Assembly (NCBI RefSeq): GCF_943169825.2
Contig: NZ_OW968402.1
Location: 868,001 to 932,000 of the forward strand
Source of the DNA: Varibaculum prostatecancerukia
GTDB taxonomy: Bacteria; Actinomycetota; Actinomycetes; Actinomycetales; Actinomycetaceae
DNA length: 64,000 nt
Reading direction: 5' to 3'
The notes under the pieces were generated by a model. That model ran no database searches, was not told where the DNA came from, and was given only the letters and a program-made list of their open reading frames with translations. Shown piece by piece: positions 40,411 through 49,671 of this stretch (positions are counted from its first letter, which is position 1; every line of letters starts with the position of its first letter). Position numbers and translations under genes: made by a program.

Positions 40411-42543
40411 TTATTCCTCCGCCACTTCGCGGATTAGTACCACTACCGAGCGATCTAGTAGCTCTAGTTGGTCGTTTTCGCTGTACTCAGTTTCGCTGTC
40501 TGGGACGTCCTCCATAGTGGAAATCGCAATCTTCCAGCCCGAACCGTAGCCTTCGGGAATCTGGAAAGTACAGGGCTCCGGGTCAGCGTTAAATAGCAAC
40601 AGGAAGGAATCATCAACAATGCGTTTTCCGCGAGAATCTGGCTCCCGAATAGCCTCGCCGTTTAGGAAAATCATTAGGGAACGCGCTTCTTCGTTATTCC
40701 AGGCTTCCTCGGTCATATTTTGCCCATCGGGTGCAAACCATTCAATCTCTCCCAGCTCGGATTGCCCGCCGCGTGAAGGAGCACCCGCGAAGAAACGTCG
40801 CCGATGGAACACCGGGTGATCGTTACGGAATTTAATCAGGTGTTTAGTGAACCCGAGGAGCCTATTTCGATAGTCGTCCTCTTCAGCCTCTTCGAATGAC
40901 CAATCCATCCAGGAAAGTTCATTGTCCTGGCAATAGGTGTTGTTGTTTCCTTTTTGAGTACGGGCAATCTCGTCTCCCATAGGCAACATCGGTACCCCTT
41001 GGGAGAGGAAGAGAGTAGTGAGGAAGTTACGGTGTTGACGCGCCCTAAGTTTAATAATTTCTGGGTCATCGGTCGGGCCTTCCACCCCGCAGTTCCAGGA
41101 CCGGTTATGGGACTCCCCATCGCCTCCGCCCTCACCGTTGGCCTCGTTATGTTTCTCGTTATAGGAAACCAGGTCGTTCATGGTGAAGCCGTCGTGGGCG
41201 GTTACGAAGTTGATAGAAGCATTTGGGCGGCGTCCGCTTTGTTCATACAAATCGGGACTGCCGCAGAAGCGGGAGGCAAACTCGGGCAAAGTGGCGTAGT
41301 TGCCGCGCCAAAAGTCCCGGACGGTGTCCCGATATTTGCCGTTCCATTCGCTCCACATGGAGGGGAAACCGCCCACCTGGTAGCCGCCATCGCCAACATC
41401 CCAGGGTTCGGCGATTAGTTTTAGCTGGGAAAGTACCGGATCCTGGTGGATAATATCGAAAAATGCGGACAGCTTATCCACGTCGTGGAGTTCGCGAGCC
41501 AAAGTAGAGGCCAGATCGAAACGGAAACCATCCACGTGCATCTCGATTGCCCAGTAACGCAAAGAATCCATAATCAGTTGGAGCACTGCCGGAGAGCGCA
41601 TCAGCAGAGAATTCCCCGTTCCGGTGGTGTCGAAATAGTGCGCTTTATCGTCCTCTACCAGGCGATAGTAGGAGGCGTTGTCTAACCCTTTAAAAGAGAG
41701 AGTCGGCCCCATATGGTTACCTTCCGCGGTGTGGTTATAGACCACGTCTAGGATTACTTCGATCCCCGCCTGATGCAGGTTTTTCACCATTTGCTTGAAC
41801 TCTTGAACTTGCCCATCAACCACGTCTTGGGAGCGGTATTCGGCGTGGGGAGCAAAAAAACCGATGGTGTTATAGCCCCAATAGTTTGATAGACCCCGCT
41901 CTTGCAGGGTGGAGTCGTTAACGAACTGGTGTACCGGCATCAGTTCGAGGGCGTTTACTCCCAGATTCTTCAGATATTCGATAGTCACCGGGTTAGCAAT
42001 CCCCGCATAGGTACCGCGTTCCTTTTCTGGGATCTGCTCATTTAGCTTGGTGAACCCTTTGACGTGCGCCTCGTAAATAACCAGTTTATGCAGGTCATGT
42101 CCGGGTGGCCGATCATTTCCCCAATCGAAATAGGGAGTGGTTACTACCGAAACCGCCATATCCGGCAAGGAATCATCATGGTTAGGTTCACTGGGGTCGT
42201 TCCACTCGTAGGAATACAAAGACTGTTTTGCTCCCACGACTCCATCAGTTGCTCTCGCATAAGGGTCGAGCAAAAACTTATTTATGTCGCAGCGGTGGCC
42301 TTGCTCTGGATCGTAGGGGCCTTCCACCCGGAAACCATAGCGCTGTTCATCGCGCAGTCCCGGAATATAGCAATGCCACACGTGGTGGTCGACTTCGCGC
42401 AGTTCGATGCGTTCCTCGCTGCCGTCTTCTGCTATTAAGCAAAGATAGACTTCGGTTGCGACCTCGCTAAATACTGCAAAGTTCACCCCGGCTCCGTCAT
42501 AGGTAGCGCCGAGCGGATACGGTTTTCCTGGCCAAATCTCCAT
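40411..42543 (-). CDS. glgX: Glycogen debranching enzyme
   Basis: A GH13 isoamylase-type enzyme (GlgX/TreX) cutting alpha-1,6 branches and supplying linear malto-oligosaccharides to TreY. The 710-residue protein has an N-terminal early-set beta domain (PGKPYPLGATYDGAGVNFAVFS), then VILDVVYNHTAEG, the nucleophile region VDGFRFDLAS, KLIAEPWDVG and INFVTAHDGFTM. First gene of the trehalose operon; the divergent neighbour starts 184 bases away. Confidence 0.95.
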   Translation of the reverse strand: MEIWPGKPYPLGATYDGAGVNFAVFSEVATEVYLCLIAEDGSEERIELREVDHHVWHCYIPGLRDEQRYGFRVEGPYDPEQGHRCDINKFLLDPYARATDGVVGAKQSLYSYEWNDPSEPNHDDSLPDMAVSVVTTPYFDWGNDRPPGHDLHKLVIYEAHVKGFTKLNEQIPEKERGTYAGIANPVTIEYLKNLGVNALELMPVHQFVNDSTLQERGLSNYWGYNTIGFFAPHAEYRSQDVVDGQVQEFKQMVKNLHQAGIEVILDVVYNHTAEGNHMGPTLSFKGLDNASYYRLVEDDKAHYFDTTGTGNSLLMRSPAVLQLIMDSLRYWAIEMHVDGFRFDLASTLARELHDVDKLSAFFDIIHQDPVLSQLKLIAEPWDVGDGGYQVGGFPSMWSEWNGKYRDTVRDFWRGNYATLPEFASRFCGSPDLYEQSGRRPNASINFVTAHDGFTMNDLVSYNEKHNEANGEGGGDGESHNRSWNCGVEGPTDDPEIIKLRARQHRNFLTTLFLSQGVPMLPMGDEIARTQKGNNNTYCQDNELSWMDWSFEEAEEDDYRNRLLGFTKHLIKFRNDHPVFHRRRFFAGAPSRGGQSELGEIEWFAPDGQNMTEEAWNNEEARSLMIFLNGEAIREPDSRGKRIVDDSFLLLFNADPEPCTFQIPEGYGSGWKIAISTMEDVPDSETEYSENDQLELLDRSVVVLIREVAEE

Positions 42544-42680
42544 ACATCTAGGTTGTCATAAAATGCGATTTTTGGCAGTCACTCGCGCCTATTAACTGAT
42601 CCTGGGGTAATTCCCACATCTAGCCATCAATATATCTGCTAGGTAAAATCGGTGCTTTCACTCCGGATTTGCACCTACTT

Positions 42681-42689
42681 TGCTACAAT
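42681..42689 (+). promoter_or_regulatory. Extended -10 promoter
   Basis: TGCTACAAT (TGn followed by a TACAAT -10) lies about 38 bases upstream of the start codon at 42728. No clear -35 is visible, which fits an extended -10 promoter. Its position argues against starting the downstream gene at 42680. Confidence 0.5.
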
Positions 42690-42727
42690 TTACGGGAACT
42701 CTCTGTTTCATTGAAAAGGATAAAATC

Positions 42728-43393
42728 ATGCCGGATACTCCCACTAATCCGTTTCCTGCGGTTTCGCCGATGCCGAATGCTTGGTCGGGAGATACCGGAG
42801 GGAACTTTGCTTCTCCTTATCCACCACCAGGAGCAGTAAGCCCGACCCCCGGGGGCTTCTATCCGGTAAATAGCCCCTATCCAGGATCTCCGCCACCAGG
42901 AGAGGCGCCCTCAGAACAAAAAACCTCTACTCCCGTCATGATTGGCCTGATAGCCGGGGTTTTAGTGGTGGTCTTAGCGACCCTGGGATTTCTAATTTGG
43001 TATATAACTGGGAATAACAAGAGCGAAGCGCAGAGTACAGCAAGTCCGGAGACTACCACCCAGACCAGCACTATCGTCGAACGAGCGCAGCCGCAGCGGC
43101 CGGCACCCCGGGTTAGTACCCGAGCTGCCTGGTCTCCTCCGGCAGGAGTAGCAGCCTGCTCCGGTATGGGGGGCGATGTTTTAGTCAATGGGGTTACCAG
43201 CTGCGAATTCGCTGCAAATGTTACTTCTGATTATTATTCGTCGGGGGGATCGTCCGTGCTTTATGATGTTTATTCCCCAGTGACCGGACAGTATTACGAT
43301 ATGAGTTGCTCCGGAGTAGGAAGTGACTCTAGCGGAGATTCCTGGGCGCTGTGTACCGGAGGAAAAAACGCCCAAGTGTATATTCGTCGCTGA
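42728..43393 (+). CDS. Membrane-anchored protein with exported C-terminal domain
   Basis: 221 residues. The cytoplasmic N-terminus (about 1-70) is Pro/Gly/Ser-rich with repeated PPPG and SPYP motifs. One membrane segment lies at about 74-98, followed by a Ser/Thr/Gln linker, then a compact C-terminal domain (about 140-221) with four Cys (AACSG, TSCEF, MSCSG, ALCTG) that could form disulphides. No family recognised. The ATG at 42728 has AAAAGGA upstream. It is 22 bases from the next gene. Confidence 0.7.
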   Translation: MPDTPTNPFPAVSPMPNAWSGDTGGNFASPYPPPGAVSPTPGGFYPVNSPYPGSPPPGEAPSEQKTSTPVMIGLIAGVLVVVLATLGFLIWYITGNNKSEAQSTASPETTTQTSTIVERAQPQRPAPRVSTRAAWSPPAGVAACSGMGGDVLVNGVTSCEFAANVTSDYYSSGGSSVLYDVYSPVTGQYYDMSCSGVGSDSSGDSWALCTGGKNAQVYIRR

Positions 43394-43415
43394 TTTCCAA
43401 GCCTAGTGACATCTT

Positions 43416-44339
43416 ATGTTTGAACAGGATTCTCCCCAGCGCTGGCGCTCCCTGAAAATCGGTGCCGCGGCAGCTTTAACCGTGATTGCTGCTGCGGCTC
43501 TAATCCTAGCTTTGGTGGTTTCGGCGCGCGCCTATATTAATTTGGTTTCTCCCGCTAGTTCCTTGCCGTCTTCCTCGCCCGCCTCCTCCCGTACTAGTAC
43601 GAACCCTCCGGTGTCTGCCTCCAGCGCACCCACCACTAGCGCTTCGGCAGATACTAGCGGTCAAGGAAAAGAAAAGATCGCGGGCGAGGTTTCGCGGATT
43701 GAGCAAAGCCGGGGAGCGCGGATCCAGGTGTCCTGGCTAGAAGGAGGGCAAATCCAGACCGCGGGTAGCCTGCAGGATTTACCGGCTTGGTCGACTTCAA
43801 AAGTACCGGTGGCGATGGCAATCTATGCACAGGGGAAAGCGGATGCTAATAGCGGGAATATTAGCGCGGCTATCCGGGCTTCTGATAACGCAGCCGCCGA
43901 GGCTTTATGGCAAGGGCTAGGATCATCCGACGCCCAGCGTGCCCAGGCGGTTACCGCGATTTTGCGGCAGGCAGGAGATGGACACACCACGGTTCCCAGT
44001 ACCCGCCTGCGCAGCGGTTTCACTATTTTCGGGCAAACTCAATGGAGTACCACCGATCAGCTGCAATTTCTACAAAACTTTAATTCGTTGCCGGGGGCGG
44101 CGCAGTTAAAGTCCCATATGTATGCGGCTTATGGTAACCAACGCTGGGGGATAGGGCGCCTACCGAATTCCGCAGTAAAAGGAGGGTGGGGACCGACTTT
44201 GAGCGGCGGCTACACTGCCCGGCAAATAGGCTGGTTCCAGTCGGAAGGCAAGGAAACTCCGATCGCAATTGCCGCGCAAGCCAGTTCTTTTGGGGCGGCA
44301 ACCGCCGTGGTTGACGAGGTAGCCAAACTGTTCTATTAG
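43416..44339 (+). CDS. Exported class A beta-lactamase-fold serine hydrolase
   Basis: 307 residues: a membrane anchor or signal segment near 15-37, a Ser/Thr/Pro-rich linker (about 45-85), then a domain with the penicillin-recognising motifs STSK (Ser126-Lys129) and SDN (156-158). The third motif is atypical: KGGWGP near residue 255 in place of KTG. Such proteins may bind or hydrolyse peptidoglycan or act as inactive relatives; beta-lactam hydrolysis should not be assumed. Downstream of another exported protein with a short gap, probably cotranscribed. Confidence 0.75.
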   Translation: MFEQDSPQRWRSLKIGAAAALTVIAAAALILALVVSARAYINLVSPASSLPSSSPASSRTSTNPPVSASSAPTTSASADTSGQGKEKIAGEVSRIEQSRGARIQVSWLEGGQIQTAGSLQDLPAWSTSKVPVAMAIYAQGKADANSGNISAAIRASDNAAAEALWQGLGSSDAQRAQAVTAILRQAGDGHTTVPSTRLRSGFTIFGQTQWSTTDQLQFLQNFNSLPGAAQLKSHMYAAYGNQRWGIGRLPNSAVKGGWGPTLSGGYTARQIGWFQSEGKETPIAIAAQASSFGAATAVVDEVAKLFY

Positions 44340-44368
44340 GAGCTACCTGCACTTTTTAACTGGCAAGC

Positions 44369-44413
44369 GGACGCAGAGGCAGCTTAAACCAAGGGCGGCC
44401 TCTCATTGCGTCC
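44369..44413. terminator. Hairpin between convergent genes
   Basis: GGACGCA-GAGGC (44369-44380) pairs with GCCTC (44398-44402) and TGCGTCC (44407-44413), with a TCAT bulge. No U-run follows on either strand, so its role as a terminator is uncertain. Confidence 0.35.
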
Positions 44414-44483
44414 CTAAGATAGGGGCCTGCGAAGCCTAAACGACCTGGCTAAAGCTGTTAGCTACGTTAGCTGCTGTTTGGGC

Positions 44484-47294
44484 TCAGCCTTGCTGACGGC
44501 GCTTGATGAGCACGCCAGATCCGATGATTACCGTGGCCAGGAGAGCTAACCAAGCAACCGGGGTACCGGTCTTAGTTATTTCTTCTGGGGGAGTGGGCGG
44601 CTCGTGCGGGGGCGGCGGGGTAGTAGATAGCTTATTTACTACCGTTACTTCCCGGCGGATTACCCCGTCTTTATCCGTCTTGATCTTTCCAGTTTCGCTT
44701 TCATACTTAGCGAAGGGAACGGCTTTAATCGTCCCGTCGCCTCCGATTTCACGCACCCCATAGTAGTAGCGCTGCTTGGCCTGGTTGCTAAACGGCAGTC
44801 CCTGAAGGGTCTTAGTCCACCCCTCGGCCTTAGTGACGTCAAACTTTTTGACCTTCTTGGCATCGCTAAACTTGGCGTCGGTTGCTTGCAGCAGCTCAAA
44901 ACTGACTTTGTCAGGGGTTTTTGCATCCGGTACCGGTTTTCCGGAATCCTGCCATAGCCAGTGTTTATTAACCGTAATATCTACCGGATTAGGTACCGGG
45001 TTAACAACCGTGGCTACTAGCCAAGTTTCGGGCAGCTGCTTAGAACGATCCAAAGCTGGCCGCTGCGGCACTTTGCCATCTTCTTGTTCGACTACCTGCC
45101 AGGGTTTTAACTGCAAGGTTTTAATCACTTTGCCCTTTGCGTTTAGTTCCTGGACACCGTAGTAGTAGAAGTTCCCACTTTCATCCTTAATCGGCAGGTC
45201 GTTGAAGGTTTTACGCCAGTTTTCCTCCGGATTATTTGAGGGAGCGAGCTTGAAGTCGGCAACTTTTTCAGCTTTGCCAATCTTTTCTGCCTGAGTGAAA
45301 TCCTTGTCGGTACTGCGAATAAACCGCATCTTTAGTTCTTTGACCGGGATATCGCTGGCGCGGGCAGGTAGTTCGGGAGCTTCATTGGTTTCCTTCCCGG
45401 CATCTCCGGCAGAGGTATCGTCACCAGCGGGTTCCGCGTCCTGGTCATAGAGCCAAGCCTTCTCTACGGTGGCCTGCGCATATCCCCAATCACCGAAAAT
45501 TACCCCACCATTGGTACCAATGCCGCCCCCAAGTTGAGCGCTATTGTCTTGGATCAGGAGTTTTGCTGCAGCTTTGGCATTTTCCTTAGCGGCATCGTTG
45601 ATGGGCACGGTTTGGAATCCCTCATTTTGAATACTCATGTATTTCAGAGGCAAGCGTTTGGGACGTTCTTTTTCTGGCTTGTTCAGGGATGCCGGGTCAA
45701 AACGCGCATCTTTTTGGTCGAAGTAGTAATCAACGCGGCCTCCCCCGAGCATATAGTCAGATACCCAGATGGGAGCTTTACCAGCAGAGCCCAGATTGAT
45801 ATGGGCAAGATCGTTACCCAGGGTGTCGGCAGTATTGTCAAAGACCGCGCCCCCGTTGTGGATGCGCAACTCAATCGAGCCGGTAGGACATGACCAAATG
45901 CCACCCCCAGCGGCTCCATTATCGGAGGTTGCCTTATTTTGGGTTACCAGTACGTCGTGTAGATGCAGGTTATAGGAGGCCGTAGCAACGTAAATGCCTC
46001 CCCCCATTTGATGGGATTTGTTATTCAAGATTTTTCCGGCATTTATCTCCACTTGATTAGAAACCACGTTAACTCCGCCGCCGGTACGTAAAGCTTCATT
46101 ATTCGAGATAGTGCCGCCATTGAAAATAAAGGAAGCGGGGGAGAGCTTGCCCCACTCTTCCTTGGTTAGTCCCCACTCTCTACCTAACCCATCAATCTCC
46201 TTAAAAGTGCGGTCTGCGCCCCATACATAGAGGTCTAGGGTGCCGATTCCGCCCCCGTTGCCAGTGGTGAAGTTAGAATCGACCAGGCCGCCGTTCATAG
46301 TGATGACGGCATTCCCGAAAGCGAAAGCGCCACCACCCGAGAAGTAGGCATCATTGTTTTGGATTTTTCCGCCGTTAATAGTGATGTAGTTCCGGGTTTC
46401 TAGAGCCTTTTGCAGGTTGGTAGCCGAGGCTTTATCCGTGTTGAAGTCGTATCCCAACAGGCCTCCGGTCCAGCCTTTATTATGGGAGATTTCGCCGCCG
46501 TTTATGGTTACTGAGCCACCTTGGTAAACGCCAATCCCACCTACTTCGCCGTAGGCTCCATGCTCATATGAGGTTTCGCCGTAGCTGACTTCGCCGCCAT
46601 TCATGACAAACTGAGCGCCTTCAGTTATTGCGATATTTGCGGCCCCGGATTGTGTGGTTGTGGCGCTGCCAATCTTACGTTTATTGTCGGTAACTTTACC
46701 GCCGTTGAGGACGAACTTCGCCTCTTTCCCCCTAACCGTAATCGCCCCATAACGCTGACCGGTGCCGTCACGAACGCCCTCATAGGTGCCGCCGTTGATG
46801 GTCAGTGAGCCTTCGTTATAGATCAGTTCCCCGCCGCCGGGTACCCACTCTCCACGGCTGCGCAGATAAAACTTTCCGCCTTTCTCGTTATTACCCATGG
46901 TCAGGGAGGCGCCTTTATTGATCTGCACTATGAACCCGGTGAAACCGTCCTCGCGTACCAGGCCGCCCTCGGATGAAGCGGCTCCCCAAGGGGCGATCCC
47001 GTTTACGAGCTCAATATCGGCGCCGGCAGGGATGACCACCGTAGAAGTGATCATGGTGTCGGCCATTCCACTCACCACAATCCGGGTGGGGGTGGTGCCG
47101 GCATCCTTGATTAATTGACGAAGTGTTGCCTCCTCACAGTAGGTGCCGCATTCCACTACTGTGCGCCCGGCAGCTTGCGCAGAGGTGGACTTTATTTTTT
47201 CCGGAGCTGCCAGCCAGGCTATTGCCAAGGCGGCAGTCAGAATTAGCGCCACTGCCTCGGCTATTAAACGTCCAGTTATTCTGCGGTTTCGCAT
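44484..47294 (-). CDS. Large cell-wall surface protein with repeat region and Cna_B-like domains
   Basis: About 936 residues. A signal/membrane segment near 10-35 precedes a long region (about 50-500) with repeated strands of the type TINGG-x-x-x-x-N, indicating a right-handed beta-helix. It is followed by at least two Cna_B-like repeats, one near 660-740 and one starting VDITVNKHWLWQDSGKP near 775. A Pro-rich spacer leads to the C-terminal signal ITKTG (906-910), a hydrophobic stretch and the basic tail KRRQQG. The motif departs from LPxTG at two positions, so sortase use is likely but not certain. The ATG at 47294 has a GAGG site; an upstream TTG (47306) does not. Likely adhesin. Confidence 0.85.
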   Translation of the reverse strand: MRNRRITGRLIAEAVALILTAALAIAWLAAPEKIKSTSAQAAGRTVVECGTYCEEATLRQLIKDAGTTPTRIVVSGMADTMITSTVVIPAGADIELVNGIAPWGAASSEGGLVREDGFTGFIVQINKGASLTMGNNEKGGKFYLRSRGEWVPGGGELIYNEGSLTINGGTYEGVRDGTGQRYGAITVRGKEAKFVLNGGKVTDNKRKIGSATTTQSGAANIAITEGAQFVMNGGEVSYGETSYEHGAYGEVGGIGVYQGGSVTINGGEISHNKGWTGGLLGYDFNTDKASATNLQKALETRNYITINGGKIQNNDAYFSGGGAFAFGNAVITMNGGLVDSNFTTGNGGGIGTLDLYVWGADRTFKEIDGLGREWGLTKEEWGKLSPASFIFNGGTISNNEALRTGGGVNVVSNQVEINAGKILNNKSHQMGGGIYVATASYNLHLHDVLVTQNKATSDNGAAGGGIWSCPTGSIELRIHNGGAVFDNTADTLGNDLAHINLGSAGKAPIWVSDYMLGGGRVDYYFDQKDARFDPASLNKPEKERPKRLPLKYMSIQNEGFQTVPINDAAKENAKAAAKLLIQDNSAQLGGGIGTNGGVIFGDWGYAQATVEKAWLYDQDAEPAGDDTSAGDAGKETNEAPELPARASDIPVKELKMRFIRSTDKDFTQAEKIGKAEKVADFKLAPSNNPEENWRKTFNDLPIKDESGNFYYYGVQELNAKGKVIKTLQLKPWQVVEQEDGKVPQRPALDRSKQLPETWLVATVVNPVPNPVDITVNKHWLWQDSGKPVPDAKTPDKVSFELLQATDAKFSDAKKVKKFDVTKAEGWTKTLQGLPFSNQAKQRYYYGVREIGGDGTIKAVPFAKYESETGKIKTDKDGVIRREVTVVNKLSTTPPPPHEPPTPPEEITKTGTPVAWLALLATVIIGSGVLIKRRQQG

Positions 47295-47432
47295 GGTAGA
47301 CCTCAAGATTAGGAGGGATGTTGGTCAGGCTCAACCAATAGTGATGAGTTACCTTTCATCCTACCTTACTGTCGTCTATGAATCCGAACAGGAAATTTTT
47401 CTCCTGACAGCTGCTACTGAATTACCTGGTTG

Positions 47433-49403
47433 CTAACAGTCTCCGAGACCAGTGAAATCGCTGTCCAAATCTATAATTTCCTGCAAGCCTAGCGCTGGAT
47501 CTTTTGTTAGAAGATCTTCAATAAATCCCCGTTTATCTTTATATTTATCTTTGTGAGCATTGAAAAAATCGAGAATCTTTTCAATCAATCCCAGCAGCTC
47601 CCCGTTGCGGGCAGCATCAGCGATTACTCCCTCCTGGATTCTTTCCAGATTCCATAAAGCTAATAGCTTAGAAAATAGCCAATCGACGTCAGCTTCTTCC
47701 ACAGGTACTTTCTTTCCATGCAAAGCTTCTTGGAAATGCTTTTCGTCATCTGCGTCTAGTTCATCTTCTAGAAATTCGAGAGCATCGAATACTCCCTGAT
47801 AAAGCCACAGAGAATCTTCAGGGGGAAAGAGCAATAAAGAACCGTCATCTTCCCGTTGCCGGGAACGCAACTCACCAAAATCTCCGGCTAGCAGCCGGTC
47901 GCGAAATTTTGTCATCGCTCGGCGTCTATTTCTCCAGGCCCGGTCATCTTTAAAAGCTTCTAGGGTTTTTACTCGGGTAGCTGCAGCATCTTTCGGCCAG
48001 TTTCCCACCCAGGTGGCATCGACAAAATCAGAAAAGTTCAGCGAAACCTTTTGCACGGCGCCATAGTATTTTTCAACTACCAGGAACTCGCAGGTTCTTA
48101 TCCAAGTGAGGTCGCCACCGTAAAAAATATGGGGATAGGTAAAGGGAAGCCGCCGATCTTCTATTACCGGAACCCACACCGAATCCATATCGTAGCCGTA
48201 GTCATGCAGAACCAAGTTCGGATTGCCTGCTATTTGTTCGCCAATAGTAGCTAGTGCCTGCGCCAAGGGTACTTCCATTCCTTCCGGAGGTTCTAACCCA
48301 TCTAAATCGTCCAGGCAGTCGACACCTTCCCAAAGCTCCTCCACCAGGTCACGAGGGATTTTTATCTTTTGCTCTTTCAGAGCATTAAGAATCAGCATGA
48401 GCGCGCACCCAGGCTCTCCAACCTCTAAGAGCTCTTCCGCATTGCTATGTAGCACCGCGTCGTACCTGCCTTTTTCTAGCAACAACCTCCACAAAGATTC
48501 GGTGCACGAATAATTAACTGGCTCGTCACGCTTAGGGTCTTTCAGCCGGTAGCTACCCGGCCACTCGAAACTGGTATCAAACCTTGCTTCATAAGAGGCA
48601 ACGTACGCATGTAAGTCTTCGGGGAAATAGCGGAGTGCTGATTGCGCCATAAACCTCATGCGCTCATCAATCCCGTACAGGGTGGAATAGTATGCCCAGG
48701 CGATAGCGCCGGTGATTGCCCCCATCGTGTCCGCATCGCCCCCTAACCAAATGGTGTTGCGAATAGCGTCCTCAAAACTAATCGACTCTGTAAACGCCCT
48801 GATAGCTTGAGGTACGGTACCTTGGCAGGATTCATCAAAATGGTAGTTAGCCTTGATTTCAGCAAGCGATTGGTTAAGAGGATAGAAATGCTCCGAAATG
48901 TAGTATTCGATTTCCTGCTTGCTTCGGCTCTTGCGCGCTAAATAGATCGCCGCGGCCACCGCCTGTGCGCCTTTGATACCTTCGGGGTGGTTGTGAGTGA
49001 CTGCCGCACTTATTTCCGCAAATTTGAGGGCTTCCTCTAGGCTCTTAGCGCATTCAGCGGCAGCCGATACCCGCATGGCGCTGCCGTTTCCCCAAGAGTT
49101 ATAAGGGTGCGGGTTATCTTCAAATAGCCAAGCTGCAAAACGTCCTCCATAGGAGCCCATAGGCTCGGGGAAGCGCCGCCCTATTTCCTGCATACGTTGG
49201 ACCAGAAGCCCGGAGAGGCGCTGCTCAGTGCGCTCGGAATCTTTAAGGTTTAGCCACCTTAAAAATGCCATTCCCTGAGCGATAGTCATCAAAGAGTCAT
49301 CGGTGTAGTTAGCCCCATAGGGAAACAGCTCAAAATCACGGCAATCTACCGGTGAGAACTCTCGGGTTGAGCCAATAACATCCCCGATAATTGCGCCGAT
49401 CAT
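47433..49403 (-). CDS. ADP-ribosylglycohydrolase with long unknown C-terminal region
   Basis: 656 residues. Residues 1-265 or so are a DraG/ARH-type hydrolase: GAIIGDVIGSTRE at the N-terminus, YTDDSLMTIA near 32 (metal-binding TDDS), and WLGGDADTMGAITGAIAWA near 218, the second metal site. It would remove ADP-ribose from protein, nucleic acid or a small metabolite. Residues 270-656 match nothing I recognise; they are acidic, Trp/Tyr-rich and mostly helical in appearance. The single-domain family is usually about 260-330 residues. A strong GGGAGGAG ribosome site precedes the ATG. Confidence 0.85.
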   Translation of the reverse strand: MIGAIIGDVIGSTREFSPVDCRDFELFPYGANYTDDSLMTIAQGMAFLRWLNLKDSERTEQRLSGLLVQRMQEIGRRFPEPMGSYGGRFAAWLFEDNPHPYNSWGNGSAMRVSAAAECAKSLEEALKFAEISAAVTHNHPEGIKGAQAVAAAIYLARKSRSKQEIEYYISEHFYPLNQSLAEIKANYHFDESCQGTVPQAIRAFTESISFEDAIRNTIWLGGDADTMGAITGAIAWAYYSTLYGIDERMRFMAQSALRYFPEDLHAYVASYEARFDTSFEWPGSYRLKDPKRDEPVNYSCTESLWRLLLEKGRYDAVLHSNAEELLEVGEPGCALMLILNALKEQKIKIPRDLVEELWEGVDCLDDLDGLEPPEGMEVPLAQALATIGEQIAGNPNLVLHDYGYDMDSVWVPVIEDRRLPFTYPHIFYGGDLTWIRTCEFLVVEKYYGAVQKVSLNFSDFVDATWVGNWPKDAAATRVKTLEAFKDDRAWRNRRRAMTKFRDRLLAGDFGELRSRQREDDGSLLLFPPEDSLWLYQGVFDALEFLEDELDADDEKHFQEALHGKKVPVEEADVDWLFSKLLALWNLERIQEGVIADAARNGELLGLIEKILDFFNAHKDKYKDKRGFIEDLLTKDPALGLQEIIDLDSDFTGLGDC

Positions 49404-49671
49404 AACTGCTCCTCCCGTAAGTGGATTACTGCTGTATTTACTATTATGTGCTCCTGTTGTATATACCGGCAGGAAACTTCCGGTTTTCTGTTAATTCGAG
49501 AGGTTAAGGGGAGGATCCTGCTTACTATGCTTAGCGCTTAGCTATAGCTGCTGGGGTTAAGTGCGCTGCTTAAAGGGTATAAGCTCTCCGGATTTTCATA
49601 TTTTGGGCAGGCAAACGCGGAAACTGTAGCGGCAATGCGGGGGAGCAGCTCGCCGTCATAGAGTAGGAGCG

